Part shown: piece after piece, positions 17,618-26,409 of the stretch | Layout of the letters: each line of letters opens with the position of its first letter | Numbering within the stretch: position 1 is the first letter of the stretch | DNA from: M3007 sp965249785 | Lineage (GTDB): Bacteria; Bacteroidota; Bacteroidia; Chitinophagales; Saprospiraceae | Assembly (NCBI GenBank): GCA_965249785.1 | Contig: CBDFMU010000021.1 | Span: 29,330 to 93,329 of the forward strand | Reading direction: 5' to 3' | Length of the DNA: 64,000 nucleotides | Notes under the pieces: model-generated | What the model saw: the letters and a program-made list of their open reading frames with translations, nothing else | What the model was told of the DNA's origin: nothing | Database searches by the model: none | Made by a program: the position numbers and the translations under genes

Positions 17618-19267
17618 GTGGTAGTTCCACTTTCCATAATTTACCGTTTCCTGATTTTGAACAAGATTTTTCTAGTACTTGCCCTGTTATTACCAGTAAG
17701 CCATTTTGCGCAAACGCTGACTTCGAGTCAATTGCCTATTTTATTAATAGAAACCAATGGACAAGCAATTCCTGATGAGCCCAAAATAGATGCATTACTG
17801 AAAATAGTGGACAATGGCCCTGGTCAGCTCAACCATCCCAACGACCCGGCCAATGGCTACAACGGCCATATTGGCATCGAAATACGCGGGGTTTCTTCGT
17901 CTTATTATCCACAGCATCCTTATGGTTTTGAGACACGCGATGCCGCCGGTGCCACTGCTGATGTAAGTCTGCTTGGCATGCCGACAGAACATGACTGGGT
18001 GCTGATTTCGCATTATAATGATATTTCTTTCCTGCGTAATCCATTGGCCTACACTATATTTCGCGATATGGGACATTATGCGCCGCGTACTCGTCTGGTG
18101 GAAGTATTGCTCAATGGTCAGTATGAAGGCATCTATTTGTTTGGTGAAAAAATAAAACGTGACGCTGAGCGCGTGGACATATCCAAGCTCACTGCCGATG
18201 ACGTGACCGGGGATGACGTGACGGGCGGCTATATTTTCAAAGTAGATTATTGGAACAACAGTGATAGCTGGTTGGGTTTATCGCCGCCCGATCACCCGGA
18301 TTTTGACGTGCATTTTGTGCGCTATTATCCAAAACCCGAGGATATTGTGCCGGCGCAAGCCCATTATTTGCAGAATTTTGTCTTTAATTTTGAGACGGCT
18401 CTATATGGGCCCAATTTTACTGATACGGCGGTCGGTTATGCGCACTATATTGACATGGCATCTTTTATAGATTATTTCATCGTGCAGGAAGTGGCGCGTA
18501 ATAACGACGGCTTTAAAAAAAGCAGTTATTTCTATAAAGATAAAGACAGTAATGGTGGCCGCTTACACGCCGGGCCGGTCTGGGATTTTGACTGGGCCTG
18601 GAAAAACATTGATGAATGTTCGATCTTTGCTGCTACCAACGGCTCCGGCTGGTCGCACCACATCAACGACTGCTATCCCGACGTAAATGCGCCTGGCTGG
18701 TTTGTGCGCTTGATGCAAGACCCCGCTTTTGCTAATCGCGTAGGCTGCCGTTATCGGGATTTACGAACAAATTTACTAGATAAAAACCGTTTGTTTGCGA
18801 TTATAGACAGCACGGCGGCAGTGGTAGCCGAGGCCCAGGTTCGGCATTTTCAGCGGTGGCAAATTCTTGGCCAAAACGTCGGCGCACCAGAAATACCGCC
18901 CTTCGCTACCAGTTACGCCGGAGAGATCACGAAGTTGAAAGCGTGGATTACCAAACGGTTGGGTTGGCTGGATACACACTTGCCAACAGTTTGCGCTACG
19001 GATGTCCGCCCAGCGATTATAGAAGATGATGCAGTCATTCTATTCCCCAATCCAGCAAGCGGGCAATTGACTATCCTTGCTGCGGAGCAGTCTTTTTCGC
19101 AGTGGTCGCTGGCCGATTGTACCGGCAGAATAGTGCGGTCGGGGCAGGTAGTGGGCAATAAACTGGATATAACTGGTTTGCCGACTGGCTACTACTTCGT
19201 TCGGCTTTGGGACGCGCCGAAAAAAGGATTGGTTGTAGTGCGAAAATTGGCTATTTTTGACCGTTGA
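17618..19267 (+). CDS. Secreted CotH kinase-like protein with T9SS type A sorting domain
   Basis: 549 residues from a GTG at 17618; no ATG is available before the signal peptide (LILNKIFLVLALLLPVSHFA). CotH fold blocks: GIEIRGVSSSYYPQHPYGFE, DWVLISHYNDISFLRNPLAY, NGQYEGIYLFGEKIKRD, and GPVWDFDWAWKN, the conserved metal/active-site block. The C-terminus has VILFPNPASGQLTILAAEQ and ends in VVVRKLAIF, a T9SS type A sorting domain. CotH proteins are atypical protein kinases in spore formers; the role of the many secreted Bacteroidota versions is unknown, possibly surface protein or polymer modification. Confidence 0.92.
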   Translation: MVVPLSIIYRFLILNKIFLVLALLLPVSHFAQTLTSSQLPILLIETNGQAIPDEPKIDALLKIVDNGPGQLNHPNDPANGYNGHIGIEIRGVSSSYYPQHPYGFETRDAAGATADVSLLGMPTEHDWVLISHYNDISFLRNPLAYTIFRDMGHYAPRTRLVEVLLNGQYEGIYLFGEKIKRDAERVDISKLTADDVTGDDVTGGYIFKVDYWNNSDSWLGLSPPDHPDFDVHFVRYYPKPEDIVPAQAHYLQNFVFNFETALYGPNFTDTAVGYAHYIDMASFIDYFIVQEVARNNDGFKKSSYFYKDKDSNGGRLHAGPVWDFDWAWKNIDECSIFAATNGSGWSHHINDCYPDVNAPGWFVRLMQDPAFANRVGCRYRDLRTNLLDKNRLFAIIDSTAAVVAEAQVRHFQRWQILGQNVGAPEIPPFATSYAGEITKLKAWITKRLGWLDTHLPTVCATDVRPAIIEDDAVILFPNPASGQLTILAAEQSFSQWSLADCTGRIVRSGQVVGNKLDITGLPTGYYFVRLWDAPKKGLVVVRKLAIFDR

Positions 19268-19315
19268 TAGGGATAATGTAAGCTATATTAATTAAGAAAT
19301 ACCAAACATCCTTAT

Positions 19316-19389
19316 TGTCATGTCGAGCGCAGCCGAGACATCCGATGAAATAAAAACACGCAGATGTCTCGGCTGCGCTCGACATGACA
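19316..19389. repeat. TGTCAT...ATGACA palindrome, perfect 27-base arms (family P2)
   Basis: Arms 19316-19342 and 19363-19389 are exact inverted copies (TGTCATGTCGAGCGCAGCCG...). Loop of 20 bases. It could act as a terminator for the CotH gene, though no T-run follows. Confidence 0.85.
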
Positions 19390-19411
19390 GAAACGATTGA
19401 ACTACCACCGT

Positions 19412-20053
19412 ATGGAACACCTTCACCATGAACTAAAAAAAGAATTCCAGCTGGAACGGTTGATTCTGTTCAGTGATGCGGTTTTTGCTATCGCTATTAC
19501 GCTGTTGGTGATCGAGATCAAAGTTCCGGAACTCCATGAGGATTTTAGCGATGCACTGCTTGGGCCGGAATTATTGCATTTAGTGCCAAAGTTTATCGGT
19601 TTTCTGATCAGCTTTTTTATTATTGGATTGTACTGGACTATTCATCACCAGATGTTTGGGTTCGTGGTCAATTATGATCGCAAGCTGCTGTGGCTCAATT
19701 TGTTCTTTCTGATGTCCATCGTGCTGATGCCGTTTAGTTCGGGTTTGTACGGCGAATATTCGGTGCCACAAGCGTTGAATATGCACCTGCCTTATGGCAT
19801 TTACGTGGCCAACATCCTTTTTTCCGGGATAATGACCTATTCTCTATGGGGCTATCTCACCAATCCAACTAAAAACCTGACGGAAGGCATACCAGGACCT
19901 GCTTATATACGCATCGCTAAAGCCCGTTCCATCGTTGTATCGCTGATATTTGTACTATCTTTTCTAGTCACCCTTTGGCGTCCGGTATTAGGCCGGTATG
20001 TCCCTATGCTGATTCCTGTGGCGATGGGTTTTCTGAGAAAAGCAATAAAATAA
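19412..20053 (+). CDS. TMEM175 family (DUF1211) potassium channel-like membrane protein
   Basis: 213 residues from the ATG at 19412 (an in-frame TTG lies 15 bases upstream). The first helix carries FSDAVFAIAITLLVIEIK, the DUF1211/TMEM175 signature that lines the potassium pore in bacterial relatives. About five to six membrane segments follow (FIGFLISFFIIGLYWTIHH, LFFLMSIVLMPFSSGL, GIYVANILFSGIMTY, SIVVSLIFVLSFLVTLW). The stop is 3 bases before the ATG of the next membrane protein, so they form an operon. Two KUP potassium importers occur 13 kb away, but a functional link is only a guess. Confidence 0.92.
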   Translation: MEHLHHELKKEFQLERLILFSDAVFAIAITLLVIEIKVPELHEDFSDALLGPELLHLVPKFIGFLISFFIIGLYWTIHHQMFGFVVNYDRKLLWLNLFFLMSIVLMPFSSGLYGEYSVPQALNMHLPYGIYVANILFSGIMTYSLWGYLTNPTKNLTEGIPGPAYIRIAKARSIVVSLIFVLSFLVTLWRPVLGRYVPMLIPVAMGFLRKAIK

Positions 20054-20056
20054 CGA

Positions 20057-20596
20057 ATGACGACCTCTGGCCCGCGTTTTTATATCCCTGCTCTGGGAAG
20101 TGTAGTGTTCTTTTTTGGACTCGTCTACCTGTATTCCAAAGAATTTGCTATTCTGTCTAATACTGTTGGCGCATTGCGGCTGATCTTCGGCTCCATGCTG
20201 GTCATGGTATTATTAGGTGCTGGCCTGTTATGGTGGTTTCGGGAGCGATTCACGCCTTGGGCGCGGCACGTTACAGAGATCGCTCTGGTATTGACATTCA
20301 GCGTATTGTTCGCCCCCTTATTTGGCAGTTTACTCAATCGCGGCTTGGGCAGGAGTGAAACCCAATCTTTTACTTTTATTGCCGAAACGCCCTACATCGC
20401 GTCGGGCTATGGGTTCATGAAAAATACTTCCTTAAAACCGACTGGCTATTTCCTGGAAGTGAGCGACCGGAGCGGGCAACGGTTGCGCCTGCGTTATAAA
20501 AAACAGGCCTATTATCCGATCACCCAGCCAGGTGAAACTATCTTATTGCCCGTGCGACGCGGCTTATTTGGTATTCGAGTGGTGGATTTGCATTAA
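20057..20596 (+). CDS. Hypothetical membrane protein co-transcribed with TMEM175
   Basis: 179 residues starting 3 bases after the TMEM175 stop. Three hydrophobic helices (YIPALGSVVFFFGLVYLYS, LIFGSMLVMVLLGAGLLWW, EIALVLTFSVLFAPLFGSLL) and a C-terminal soluble beta-rich part (GYFLEVSDRSGQRLRLRYKK). No family recognised. Close spacing makes a shared function with the channel-like protein plausible but unproven. Confidence 0.8.
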   Translation: MTTSGPRFYIPALGSVVFFFGLVYLYSKEFAILSNTVGALRLIFGSMLVMVLLGAGLLWWFRERFTPWARHVTEIALVLTFSVLFAPLFGSLLNRGLGRSETQSFTFIAETPYIASGYGFMKNTSLKPTGYFLEVSDRSGQRLRLRYKKQAYYPITQPGETILLPVRRGLFGIRVVDLH

Positions 20597-20624
20597 CGGA
20601 CGGTGTATTCTGCCAAGGTATTTT

Positions 20625-20699
20625 ATAGTAAAAGTTGAGAGGCCTCCTACGCCTGAAAAAGGCTTCGGCGGATAAAGTTGAGAATGTTGAGAGAGGTTG
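20625..20699. repeat. 75-base dispersed repeat, copy 1
   Basis: Contains GTTGAGAGGCCTCCTACGCC, GAAAAAGGCTTCGGCGGATA and GTTGAGAATGTTGAGAG. The reverse complement occurs with few changes at 50381-50450, immediately before the DKNYY gene. Rest of the gap 20597-20885 holds only CTCAAC units and the promoter. Confidence 0.75.
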
Positions 20700-20854
20700 A
20701 GGTATTGATGGTGAATGATTTACATTCGACCTCTTTTCAAAACGACTCTGCGTTGACTATAATCCGCCATACCTCGCTAATGGGTTGTCAATCAGCTTTT
20801 GCTGGCCGAAGCGCAAAAAGCGAAGGGAGGATTCTCAACCTCTTCACTTTGCCA

Positions 20855-20862
20855 TACCTTTG
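20855..20862 (+). promoter_or_regulatory. -7 promoter element for the SH3 protein
   Basis: TACCTTTG, exact TAnnTTTG, 24 bases before the ATG at 20886. Confidence 0.5.
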
Positions 20863-20885
20863 GCACTAAATCAATCTTTCCCGCC

Positions 20886-21872
20886 ATGAAAGCACTCCTT
20901 TTTTGTTGTCTGAGCCTGTTTACGGGCCTGTCCGCCTCCATCGGCCAAACGACCAGCTACTTCTATCCGGAAGAAATGATCGTTACTGCCAGCACGCTCA
21001 ACCTGCGCGAAACGCCCGACCTAAATGGTAAGAAAGTGGCCGCACTGCCGCGTGGTACGTTGGTACAATACCTGGAGGCTTATAAGGATAATGAGTATGT
21101 GCAAGCCGACACAATGGATACAAACTCGGCTTACGGTGCCTGGCTCAAAATACGCTATCGTAATCAGACCGGCTACGCCTTCAGTACTTACCTGACTGGC
21201 ACCTACGTGCTGGAGTATGAAGACGATATTGTAGAAAATCTTCCGCAAATGCAGTGGTATGGTATGTATGCCCGCGATTCGTTTGCCGACGAACTGCGGC
21301 GCGTGGTGCCGAGGGTAGAAGAACAATTCAATGAAATGTACGGCATGAAAGTCAAAGTGCTGAAAACCAACCAGAAAGAGGTCAGCAAATTTCTGGTGGG
21401 CGTATTATCACCTTTGACGACCGGCTACAGTGGTGGCCTCGGCAGCCTGGATATGAATACGATGTTTATGACCCCTTTTTTGGGTCCGGGCAGCCAGCTC
21501 GCTATTTATGCTGGCAATGACCAGAACGATACCCTCTCCAAACCGACTTATGGTCTGGCGGCCACTGGTTGCGCCCGTTTTCAAGAAAATAACGTGGTAA
21601 TCAGCGACTATCAGCTGACCCTGATGGATTACGCGACGGAACCCATGTTCCGTCAAGACCTTACACCCTGGGTCAAGACCGCTTATCCAGAAGCTACGCC
21701 TAATGTGCAGTTGCTCTGGTTTGGCGACTTGGATCACGATAACAAGCCCGACGCAATCATCCAGGATTGTCCCTATGAAGTGGGCTGCCGCGCTTCCCTT
21801 TTTCTTTCTTCCAAGGCCAAGCCCGGTGAGCGACTGCATAAGGTGGCGGAGCATTTCTGGCCAGGAGACTGA
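20886..21872 (+). CDS. Secreted SH3 domain-containing protein (paralog of 43239-44303)
   Basis: 328 residues from the ATG at 20886 with a signal peptide (LLFCCLSLFTGLSASIGQ). The N-terminal bacterial SH3 domain shows TASTLNLRETPDLNGKKVAA, LPRGTLVQYLEA and RYRNQTGYAFSTYLTGTYV. The remaining 200 residues contain a C-terminal block LLWFGDLDHDNKPDAIIQD and SLFLSSKAKPGE that recurs in the protein at 43239-44303 (LQWVGDLDGDGRYDYL, LYLSSQAKSGE). SH3_3 domains in secreted bacterial proteins usually bind cell wall or protein partners. The role is unknown. Confidence 0.88.
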   Translation: MKALLFCCLSLFTGLSASIGQTTSYFYPEEMIVTASTLNLRETPDLNGKKVAALPRGTLVQYLEAYKDNEYVQADTMDTNSAYGAWLKIRYRNQTGYAFSTYLTGTYVLEYEDDIVENLPQMQWYGMYARDSFADELRRVVPRVEEQFNEMYGMKVKVLKTNQKEVSKFLVGVLSPLTTGYSGGLGSLDMNTMFMTPFLGPGSQLAIYAGNDQNDTLSKPTYGLAATGCARFQENNVVISDYQLTLMDYATEPMFRQDLTPWVKTAYPEATPNVQLLWFGDLDHDNKPDAIIQDCPYEVGCRASLFLSSKAKPGERLHKVAEHFWPGD

Positions 21873-21934
21873 ATTGTGAGAAGGTGAGAGAGGTGAGAAA
21901 AGTGAGAGAAAATAAACTTAAAAGTCAAACTATT

Positions 21935-22295
21935 ATGAGCAATGAGGAATTCAATGAAGGTTTTCGCAAGCGTACCAAGACGTTTGCGGCAGCGATTATT
22001 AATTTCTGCGATGATCTCCCGTCGTTGCCTTCTATGAAGATCGTGACTTACCAATTGTGCAAATCATCCACTTCTACTGGGGCCAATTTTAGAGCTTTTT
22101 GTCGAGGCAGGTCGAAAAATGAAAAGTATGCCAAAATTATGCATCACTGTCGAAGAAGCCGACGAGACGGTTTATTGGTTAGAATTAATCCTGGAATCTG
22201 GCAAAGACACTTCTCCTAAATTGCACGCTCACATCCAGGAAAGCACCGAAATATTGAAAATCGTCGCCAAAATCAAAAGCAGTTTCGAGTCCTAA
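21935..22295 (+). pseudogene. Four-helix-bundle (23S rRNA-intervening-sequence type) protein, frameshifted
   Basis: Begins MSNEEFNEGFRKRTKTFAAA and proceeds through STGANFRAFCRGRSKNEKYAK, typical for the family. At GCCAAAATTATGC (about 22130) the frame changes: the +0 frame goes on to a false stop at 22219, while the next frame gives KLCITVEEADETVYWLELIL and ends at 22295, exactly the family's second half. One extra A in the AAAA run (three expected) explains it. The gene may be broken, or a base error or slippage may be involved. It lies between inverted GTGAGA / TCTCAC tracts. Confidence 0.85.
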
Positions 22296-22348
22296 CCCCG
22301 CTCCCCTTTTTCTCTCACGTCTCTCACCTTTTTCTCACGCCTCTCACT

Positions 22349-23536
22349 TTGAAAATAGACTCATTCACCGTCCGGGAAGTCCCCGATCCGCGCACTACAC
22401 CCCCGCACGTGCTGCCGATTTATGCCACTTCGTCTTTCTCCTTCGACGATATTGAGCAGGGCATCGAGATTTTCAAAAATATTGAAAGTGGCTACGCCTA
22501 CAGTCGCTATGCCAACCCGACGGTGGATGCGGTAGCGCAGAAAATTGCCGACTTAGAAGCCCACGGCCTCGGCCTGGAAGCGACGGCGATTATGACCAGC
22601 AGTGGTATGTCGGCCATTTCAACGCTCCTGTTGGGCACCTTGAAAATGGGTGATAAAGTGTTGACGCAGGGCAACTTATATGGCGGCACCACCGAATTGA
22701 TGACGATATTCGCGCAGTTTGGCGTAGAAACACTGATGGTTGATTTGAAGGATCTGGTAAAGGTGGAAGCCATGTTGCAGCAACACGATTCTGTCAAAAT
22801 GCTGTATTGCGAGACTCCGGCCAACCCGACGCTGGCTTGCGTGGACATTCGGGCGTTGGCGGACCTGGCACATAAATACGGCGCGTGGTGCGCGATTGAC
22901 AATACTTTTATGACCCCGCTTTTGCAGCAGCCTTTTGCGCAGGGCGTGGATTTTATCGTGCATTCGACGACTAAATATTTGAACGGCCACGGCAATTCTA
23001 TCGCGGGCGCAGTAATAGGACTGGACAAAACAGTGATGCGCAAAAACGTGTGGCGCGCCATGAAACTGGTCGGTACCAATTGCTCGCCATTCGAGGCATG
23101 GCTGACGCATAACGGCTTGAAAACCCTGGCGTTGCGCATGGAACGCCACTGTTCGAACGCCCTTGCTGTAGCAGCGTTTTTGGAAAAACATCCGGCAGTG
23201 GCGCGGGTCAATTATCCCGGTCTGGTCTCGCATCCTGACCATGAGTTAGCTAAACGGCAAATGAAAAATGGCTTTGGCGGAATGTTGAGTTTTGAGCTGC
23301 GCGGTGGTTTGGAGGCGGGCATCCAATGTATGAATCGCATTCAATTTTGTACCCTGGCTCCGACGCTTGGCGATGTAGATACGCTCATTTTGCACCCGGC
23401 TTCTTCGTCGCATATTGCTGTGGCCAAAGCGGTGCGCGAGCAAAATGGCATTACCGATGGACTGATCCGCGTCTCGGTCGGCATTGAAAATCCGGCGGAT
23501 ATTATTGCGGATTTGGAACAAGCCATTAGGGAATAA
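22349..23536 (+). CDS. Cys/Met metabolism PLP-dependent enzyme (cystathionine gamma-synthase/lyase type)
   Basis: 395 residues from a TTG at 22349; no ATG gives a complete domain, and the length fits the family. Motifs: PIYATSSFSFDD, YAYSRYANPTVDAVAQKIADL, SSGMSAISTLLL, CETPANPTL, AIDNTFMTP, and the PLP lysine in HSTTKYLNGHGN. The C-terminal domain has SVGIENPADIIADLEQA. Such enzymes carry out trans-sulfuration (cystathionine gamma-synthase, beta/gamma-lyase) or methionine gamma-lyase reactions; the exact reaction cannot be read from these motifs. Cytoplasmic, single gene. Confidence 0.93.
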   Translation: MKIDSFTVREVPDPRTTPPHVLPIYATSSFSFDDIEQGIEIFKNIESGYAYSRYANPTVDAVAQKIADLEAHGLGLEATAIMTSSGMSAISTLLLGTLKMGDKVLTQGNLYGGTTELMTIFAQFGVETLMVDLKDLVKVEAMLQQHDSVKMLYCETPANPTLACVDIRALADLAHKYGAWCAIDNTFMTPLLQQPFAQGVDFIVHSTTKYLNGHGNSIAGAVIGLDKTVMRKNVWRAMKLVGTNCSPFEAWLTHNGLKTLALRMERHCSNALAVAAFLEKHPAVARVNYPGLVSHPDHELAKRQMKNGFGGMLSFELRGGLEAGIQCMNRIQFCTLAPTLGDVDTLILHPASSSHIAVAKAVREQNGITDGLIRVSVGIENPADIIADLEQAIRE

Positions 23537-23614
23537 GCAAGGGGCAACAGGCAAATAAGCAAATGGCATCCCGATTTTCATAGGAGGATCGTAAAATAAT
23601 AGAAAACTACTAAC

Positions 23615-23737
23615 TGATGTTACGCATAATCTACAAGGCGACGTTTACGAAACTCTGGAAAGTTTCGCAAACGTATTGATCGTGTGGCGTTTGCGAAACC
23701 TTCGAGGTTTCGTAAACGTAGTTCGTGCGTAACATTA
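23615..23737. repeat. Nested palindromic element, same outer ends as 2631-2848
   Basis: Outer ends TGATGTTACGCA (23615-23626) and TGCGTAACATTA (23726-23737). Inside are two inverted 31-32-base arms, 23642-23673 and 23688-23718 (CGTTTACGAAAC...GTTTCGCAAACG), each itself nearly palindromic. The rest of 23537-23858 shows nothing. Confidence 0.75.
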
Positions 23738-23858
23738 GCTACTAATACTAATGAAAAAATAACAGATTTGAAGATTGGCTCAATGTACCCCTTTACGTAG
23801 GAGGGGACTAAAAATAACGATCAACCATCATTTGATAAAACCAATTACAGCACCGACT

Positions 23859-24359
23859 ATGAGAAATGTATTATTATTCCTCGCAATGATCGCCTTATTT
23901 GGCAATTGCAAAACCCACAAAGAAATGTCGATGACTACGAAGGTAGCCGACACAAAGCTGATTATGTTGCAAACTTTTGCTTGTCGCGGCTTTTGCCCAG
24001 TGTACACCTTGACGGCTTATAACAGCGGCAAACTTGACTACAATGGCGAACGCTTTGTAGAAAAAACGGGCGCAGCAACAGTCACGCTCACCGCAAAAGA
24101 ACTAGAACAACTCCGTGCCGAGGTCACTAAAACCGATCTATGGCAATATGATGATGATATTAAAAGTCAGGTCATGGATGCCCCCTACGCTACGCTAACC
24201 ACTTGGAAAGACGACAAAACCAAGAGCGTCCGCGGCAGCATAGACCGTCCGAAGCCAGTGCTGGAACTCGAAAAACTGATGAAAAACCTGGCTGAAGCGC
24301 ATGGTCTGAAAGTGATAAAGGGCGTAAACCCCAACCCACCTGCCAAAAGCGGGAATTGA
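23859..24359 (+). CDS. Lipoprotein of the DUF6438 type
   Basis: 166 residues from the ATG at 23859. Lipobox LIALFGNC-like (ALFGNCKT). The mature part has QTFACRGFCPVYTLTAYNSG, LDYNGERFVEKTG and a later TLTTWKDDKTKSVRGSIDRP, matching the small DUF6438 domain (a CxxxCPxY motif and a Tyr-Gly strand). Function unknown; anchored to a membrane. Ends 12 bases before the GT87 gene, so possibly the first gene of a three-gene unit with GT87 and GtrA. Confidence 0.8.
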   Translation: MRNVLLFLAMIALFGNCKTHKEMSMTTKVADTKLIMLQTFACRGFCPVYTLTAYNSGKLDYNGERFVEKTGAATVTLTAKELEQLRAEVTKTDLWQYDDDIKSQVMDAPYATLTTWKDDKTKSVRGSIDRPKPVLELEKLMKNLAEAHGLKVIKGVNPNPPAKSGN

Positions 24360-24371
24360 GTACTTGCCGTG

Positions 24372-25547
24372 ATGCGGGATATCTGGAAAAAAACGTGGTT
24401 TATTGGGCTGGTTTATACGCTGGCAGCCGTGGCGGGTTCCGTCCAGCGGCTGGCTATGGGGCGATTGCCAAATGGTTATACAGCCTATGAGAACTACTTG
24501 ATTTTCAAGACTTCCTACCTCCAACTGGCGAGCGGTGCTAACCCTTATGCTGGTATACCGGGTGGGCCTTGGGACTTGTTTAAATACAGCCCGGCTTTCG
24601 CCCTCGGGATGGCTCCTTTCACCTTGTTGCCGGATTGGCTGGGGGTGATACTTTGGAATTTGCTAAACGCCTTACCGCTCCTGTACGCCTTGCTGCGTTT
24701 GCCGATCCTGACGCGGTCGCAACAGATTTTTTGCGCCTGGTTCGTGCTGCCTGAACTGGTAGTTTCGCTGCAAAACAGTCAAAGTAACGGGATTACTGCT
24801 GCCCTGCTCTTGTTTGCTTGGATAGCTTTCGAGCAAGATCGTCCGGTAAAAGCGGCGGGCTGGGTAGCAGGCTCAGCCTTCATCAAAATCTTTGGCATTT
24901 TCGCCGTGCTTCCGGGATTGATGTACCCGCGTTGGTTGCAGTTCATCGGTTGGCTGATGCTCTGGTCGGTCGTGTTGTTATTAGTACCGCTAATAGTGGT
25001 AATGCCCAGCCACTTGATGCAGATTTATAGCTGGTGGATAGAATTACTACGAGCCGATCAGGCGGTATCGGTTGGACTGTCGGTACAAGGCTGGTTGCAG
25101 ACCTGGTTTGGCTGGGAGCCATCCAAATTTTTGGTCATGGGACTGGGCTTCGCGATATTTGTTGCTTCGGTGTTGGCCGCCCGTCGTATAGCCCACGAAA
25201 TGCCCCTTTATCGGGTGCTGGCCTGGGCATCACTACTATTGTGGGTGGTTATTTTCAACCATAAAGCGGAGTCGCCGACCTATATTATTGCCATGTGTGG
25301 CGTGGCTTTTTGGTACTGTACCTCGCAAAAACGAACCTGGGAAAAAGTACTGTTCTGGTCAGCTTTTGTACTAGCTTCCTTGTCGCCAACCGATATTTTT
25401 CCGCGCTATTGGCGGGAAGCGTGGGTGCAACCTTATGTATTAAAAGCAGTACCTTGTATTTTGATCTGGCTGGTGGTCAGTGTACAATTATTTAAAGGAA
25501 TGCTGATACCTCAACCACCAATAACTAATACTAGAATAACTAATTAG
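24372..25547 (+). CDS. GT87-like (DUF2029) integral membrane glycosyltransferase
   Basis: 391 residues from the ATG at 24372 (a GTG directly precedes it). About nine to ten membrane helices. The first periplasmic loop has YLIFKTSYLQLASGANPYAG, including the family's acidic/aromatic pattern, followed by WDLFKYSPAFALGMAPFTLL. VSLQNSQSNGITAALLLFAW is the second conserved block of GT87 polyprenyl-phosphate mannosyltransferases. Likely transfers a sugar from a lipid-linked donor outside the membrane. The next gene, GtrA-like, begins 3 bases after its stop, consistent with a lipid-linked sugar flipping and transfer pair. Confidence 0.88.
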   Translation: MRDIWKKTWFIGLVYTLAAVAGSVQRLAMGRLPNGYTAYENYLIFKTSYLQLASGANPYAGIPGGPWDLFKYSPAFALGMAPFTLLPDWLGVILWNLLNALPLLYALLRLPILTRSQQIFCAWFVLPELVVSLQNSQSNGITAALLLFAWIAFEQDRPVKAAGWVAGSAFIKIFGIFAVLPGLMYPRWLQFIGWLMLWSVVLLLVPLIVVMPSHLMQIYSWWIELLRADQAVSVGLSVQGWLQTWFGWEPSKFLVMGLGFAIFVASVLAARRIAHEMPLYRVLAWASLLLWVVIFNHKAESPTYIIAMCGVAFWYCTSQKRTWEKVLFWSAFVLASLSPTDIFPRYWREAWVQPYVLKAVPCILIWLVVSVQLFKGMLIPQPPITNTRITN

Positions 25548-25549
25548 CC

Positions 25550-25930
25550 ATGCGTGATTTAATCTTAAAGCTGTTTAAATTTGGAATCGTCGGAGCGTCC
25601 GGGGTGATCGTGGATTTTAGCATTACCTGGCTATTAAAAGAGCAATTGCGACTAAACAAATACGTCGCTAATACCACGGGCTTTATTTTTGCGGTACTAA
25701 GCAATTATTTTCTAAACCGGGTCTGGACATTTGAGAGCCACGACCCTTCGGTGGCTACGCAATTTTCCAAATTTGCCCTGGCTGCTCTTATTGGTTTGGG
25801 CATTAATAATGGCATTATTTATCTACTTACCGAGCGGTATAAAGTAAAGTTTTATGCTGCCAAACTCATTGCCACCGGCATTGTCACGATCTGGAATTTC
25901 TGGGCGAATTATACATTTACTTTCCACTGA
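25550..25930 (+). CDS. GtrA family membrane protein
   Basis: 126 residues, four membrane helices, with the GtrA pattern: LFKFGIVGASGVIVDFSITW, GFIFAVLSNYFLNRVWTFES, FALAALIGLGINNGIIYLL and a closing TIWNFWANYTFTF. GtrA-like proteins are thought to flip polyprenyl-phosphate sugars. Starts 3 bases after the GT87 stop (operon). Confidence 0.95.
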   Translation: MRDLILKLFKFGIVGASGVIVDFSITWLLKEQLRLNKYVANTTGFIFAVLSNYFLNRVWTFESHDPSVATQFSKFALAALIGLGINNGIIYLLTERYKVKFYAAKLIATGIVTIWNFWANYTFTFH

Positions 25931-25943
25931 TAGACCACAGGTT

Positions 25944-26237
25944 TTATAATCTATCAATTTCTTCATCAGAAAGCCCAGTCGTTTTTTTGATTATTTCCCT
26001 ATCTACTCCAGCCATTTTGAGATTTTCGGCAATTTCTAATTTTTCTTCTATTTTTCCCTCCAGTCTACCCTTCTTCCTGCCATCCATTTCCGCCGTATCC
26101 ACAGCCGCCTTCACCCCCAAATAATGCAGCCTGCTTTGCTCATATTCATCCCGCTGGAGAGGTGTTAAGTTTGCGACTTCTTCGCCAAACAGTTTTTTAA
26201 AACCAAAGTCGGTATATGGATTGATGTATTTTGACAT
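25944..26237 (-). pseudogene. Internally deleted Rpn/PD-(D/E)XK transposase-family nuclease remnant
   Basis: The N-terminal block MSKYINPYTDFGFKKLFGEE is the conserved start of the roughly 290-residue Rpn/PD-(D/E)XK family. It runs directly into the C-terminal part (LTPLQRDEYEQSRLHYLG, then a charged KGRLEGKIEEKLEIAENLK and IIKKTTGLSDEEIDRL). About 200 residues with the whole catalytic core are missing, in frame. A promoter element remains at 26254-26261. It is probably inactive as a nuclease, though the short protein could be made. Confidence 0.8.
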
Positions 26238-26253
26238 AGCGTGGATGTGTCTG

Positions 26254-26261
26254 CAAATATA
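26254..26261 (-). promoter_or_regulatory. -7 promoter element for the Rpn remnant
   Basis: Minus strand TATATTTG, exact TAnnTTTG, 17 bases before the ATG at 26237. Confidence 0.45.
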
Positions 26262-26409
26262 CAAAAATTCCGCCTTTTTAACCCTTTCAGAGCGTGTCCG
26301 CTGCGTTTATCTACATCAGCCAGACTAGGCTTCGCAGCAATTTAACTTACAGATAGGCGGCAATGGCGTTACTTTGCTTTCCCATATTATCGAATTAGCA
26401 CATTTTTAT

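Noticed and set aside
22507..23242. Two overlapping minus-strand frames within the PLP enzyme gene
   Set aside because: The plus-strand enzyme is complete with its PLP lysine; these are shadows.
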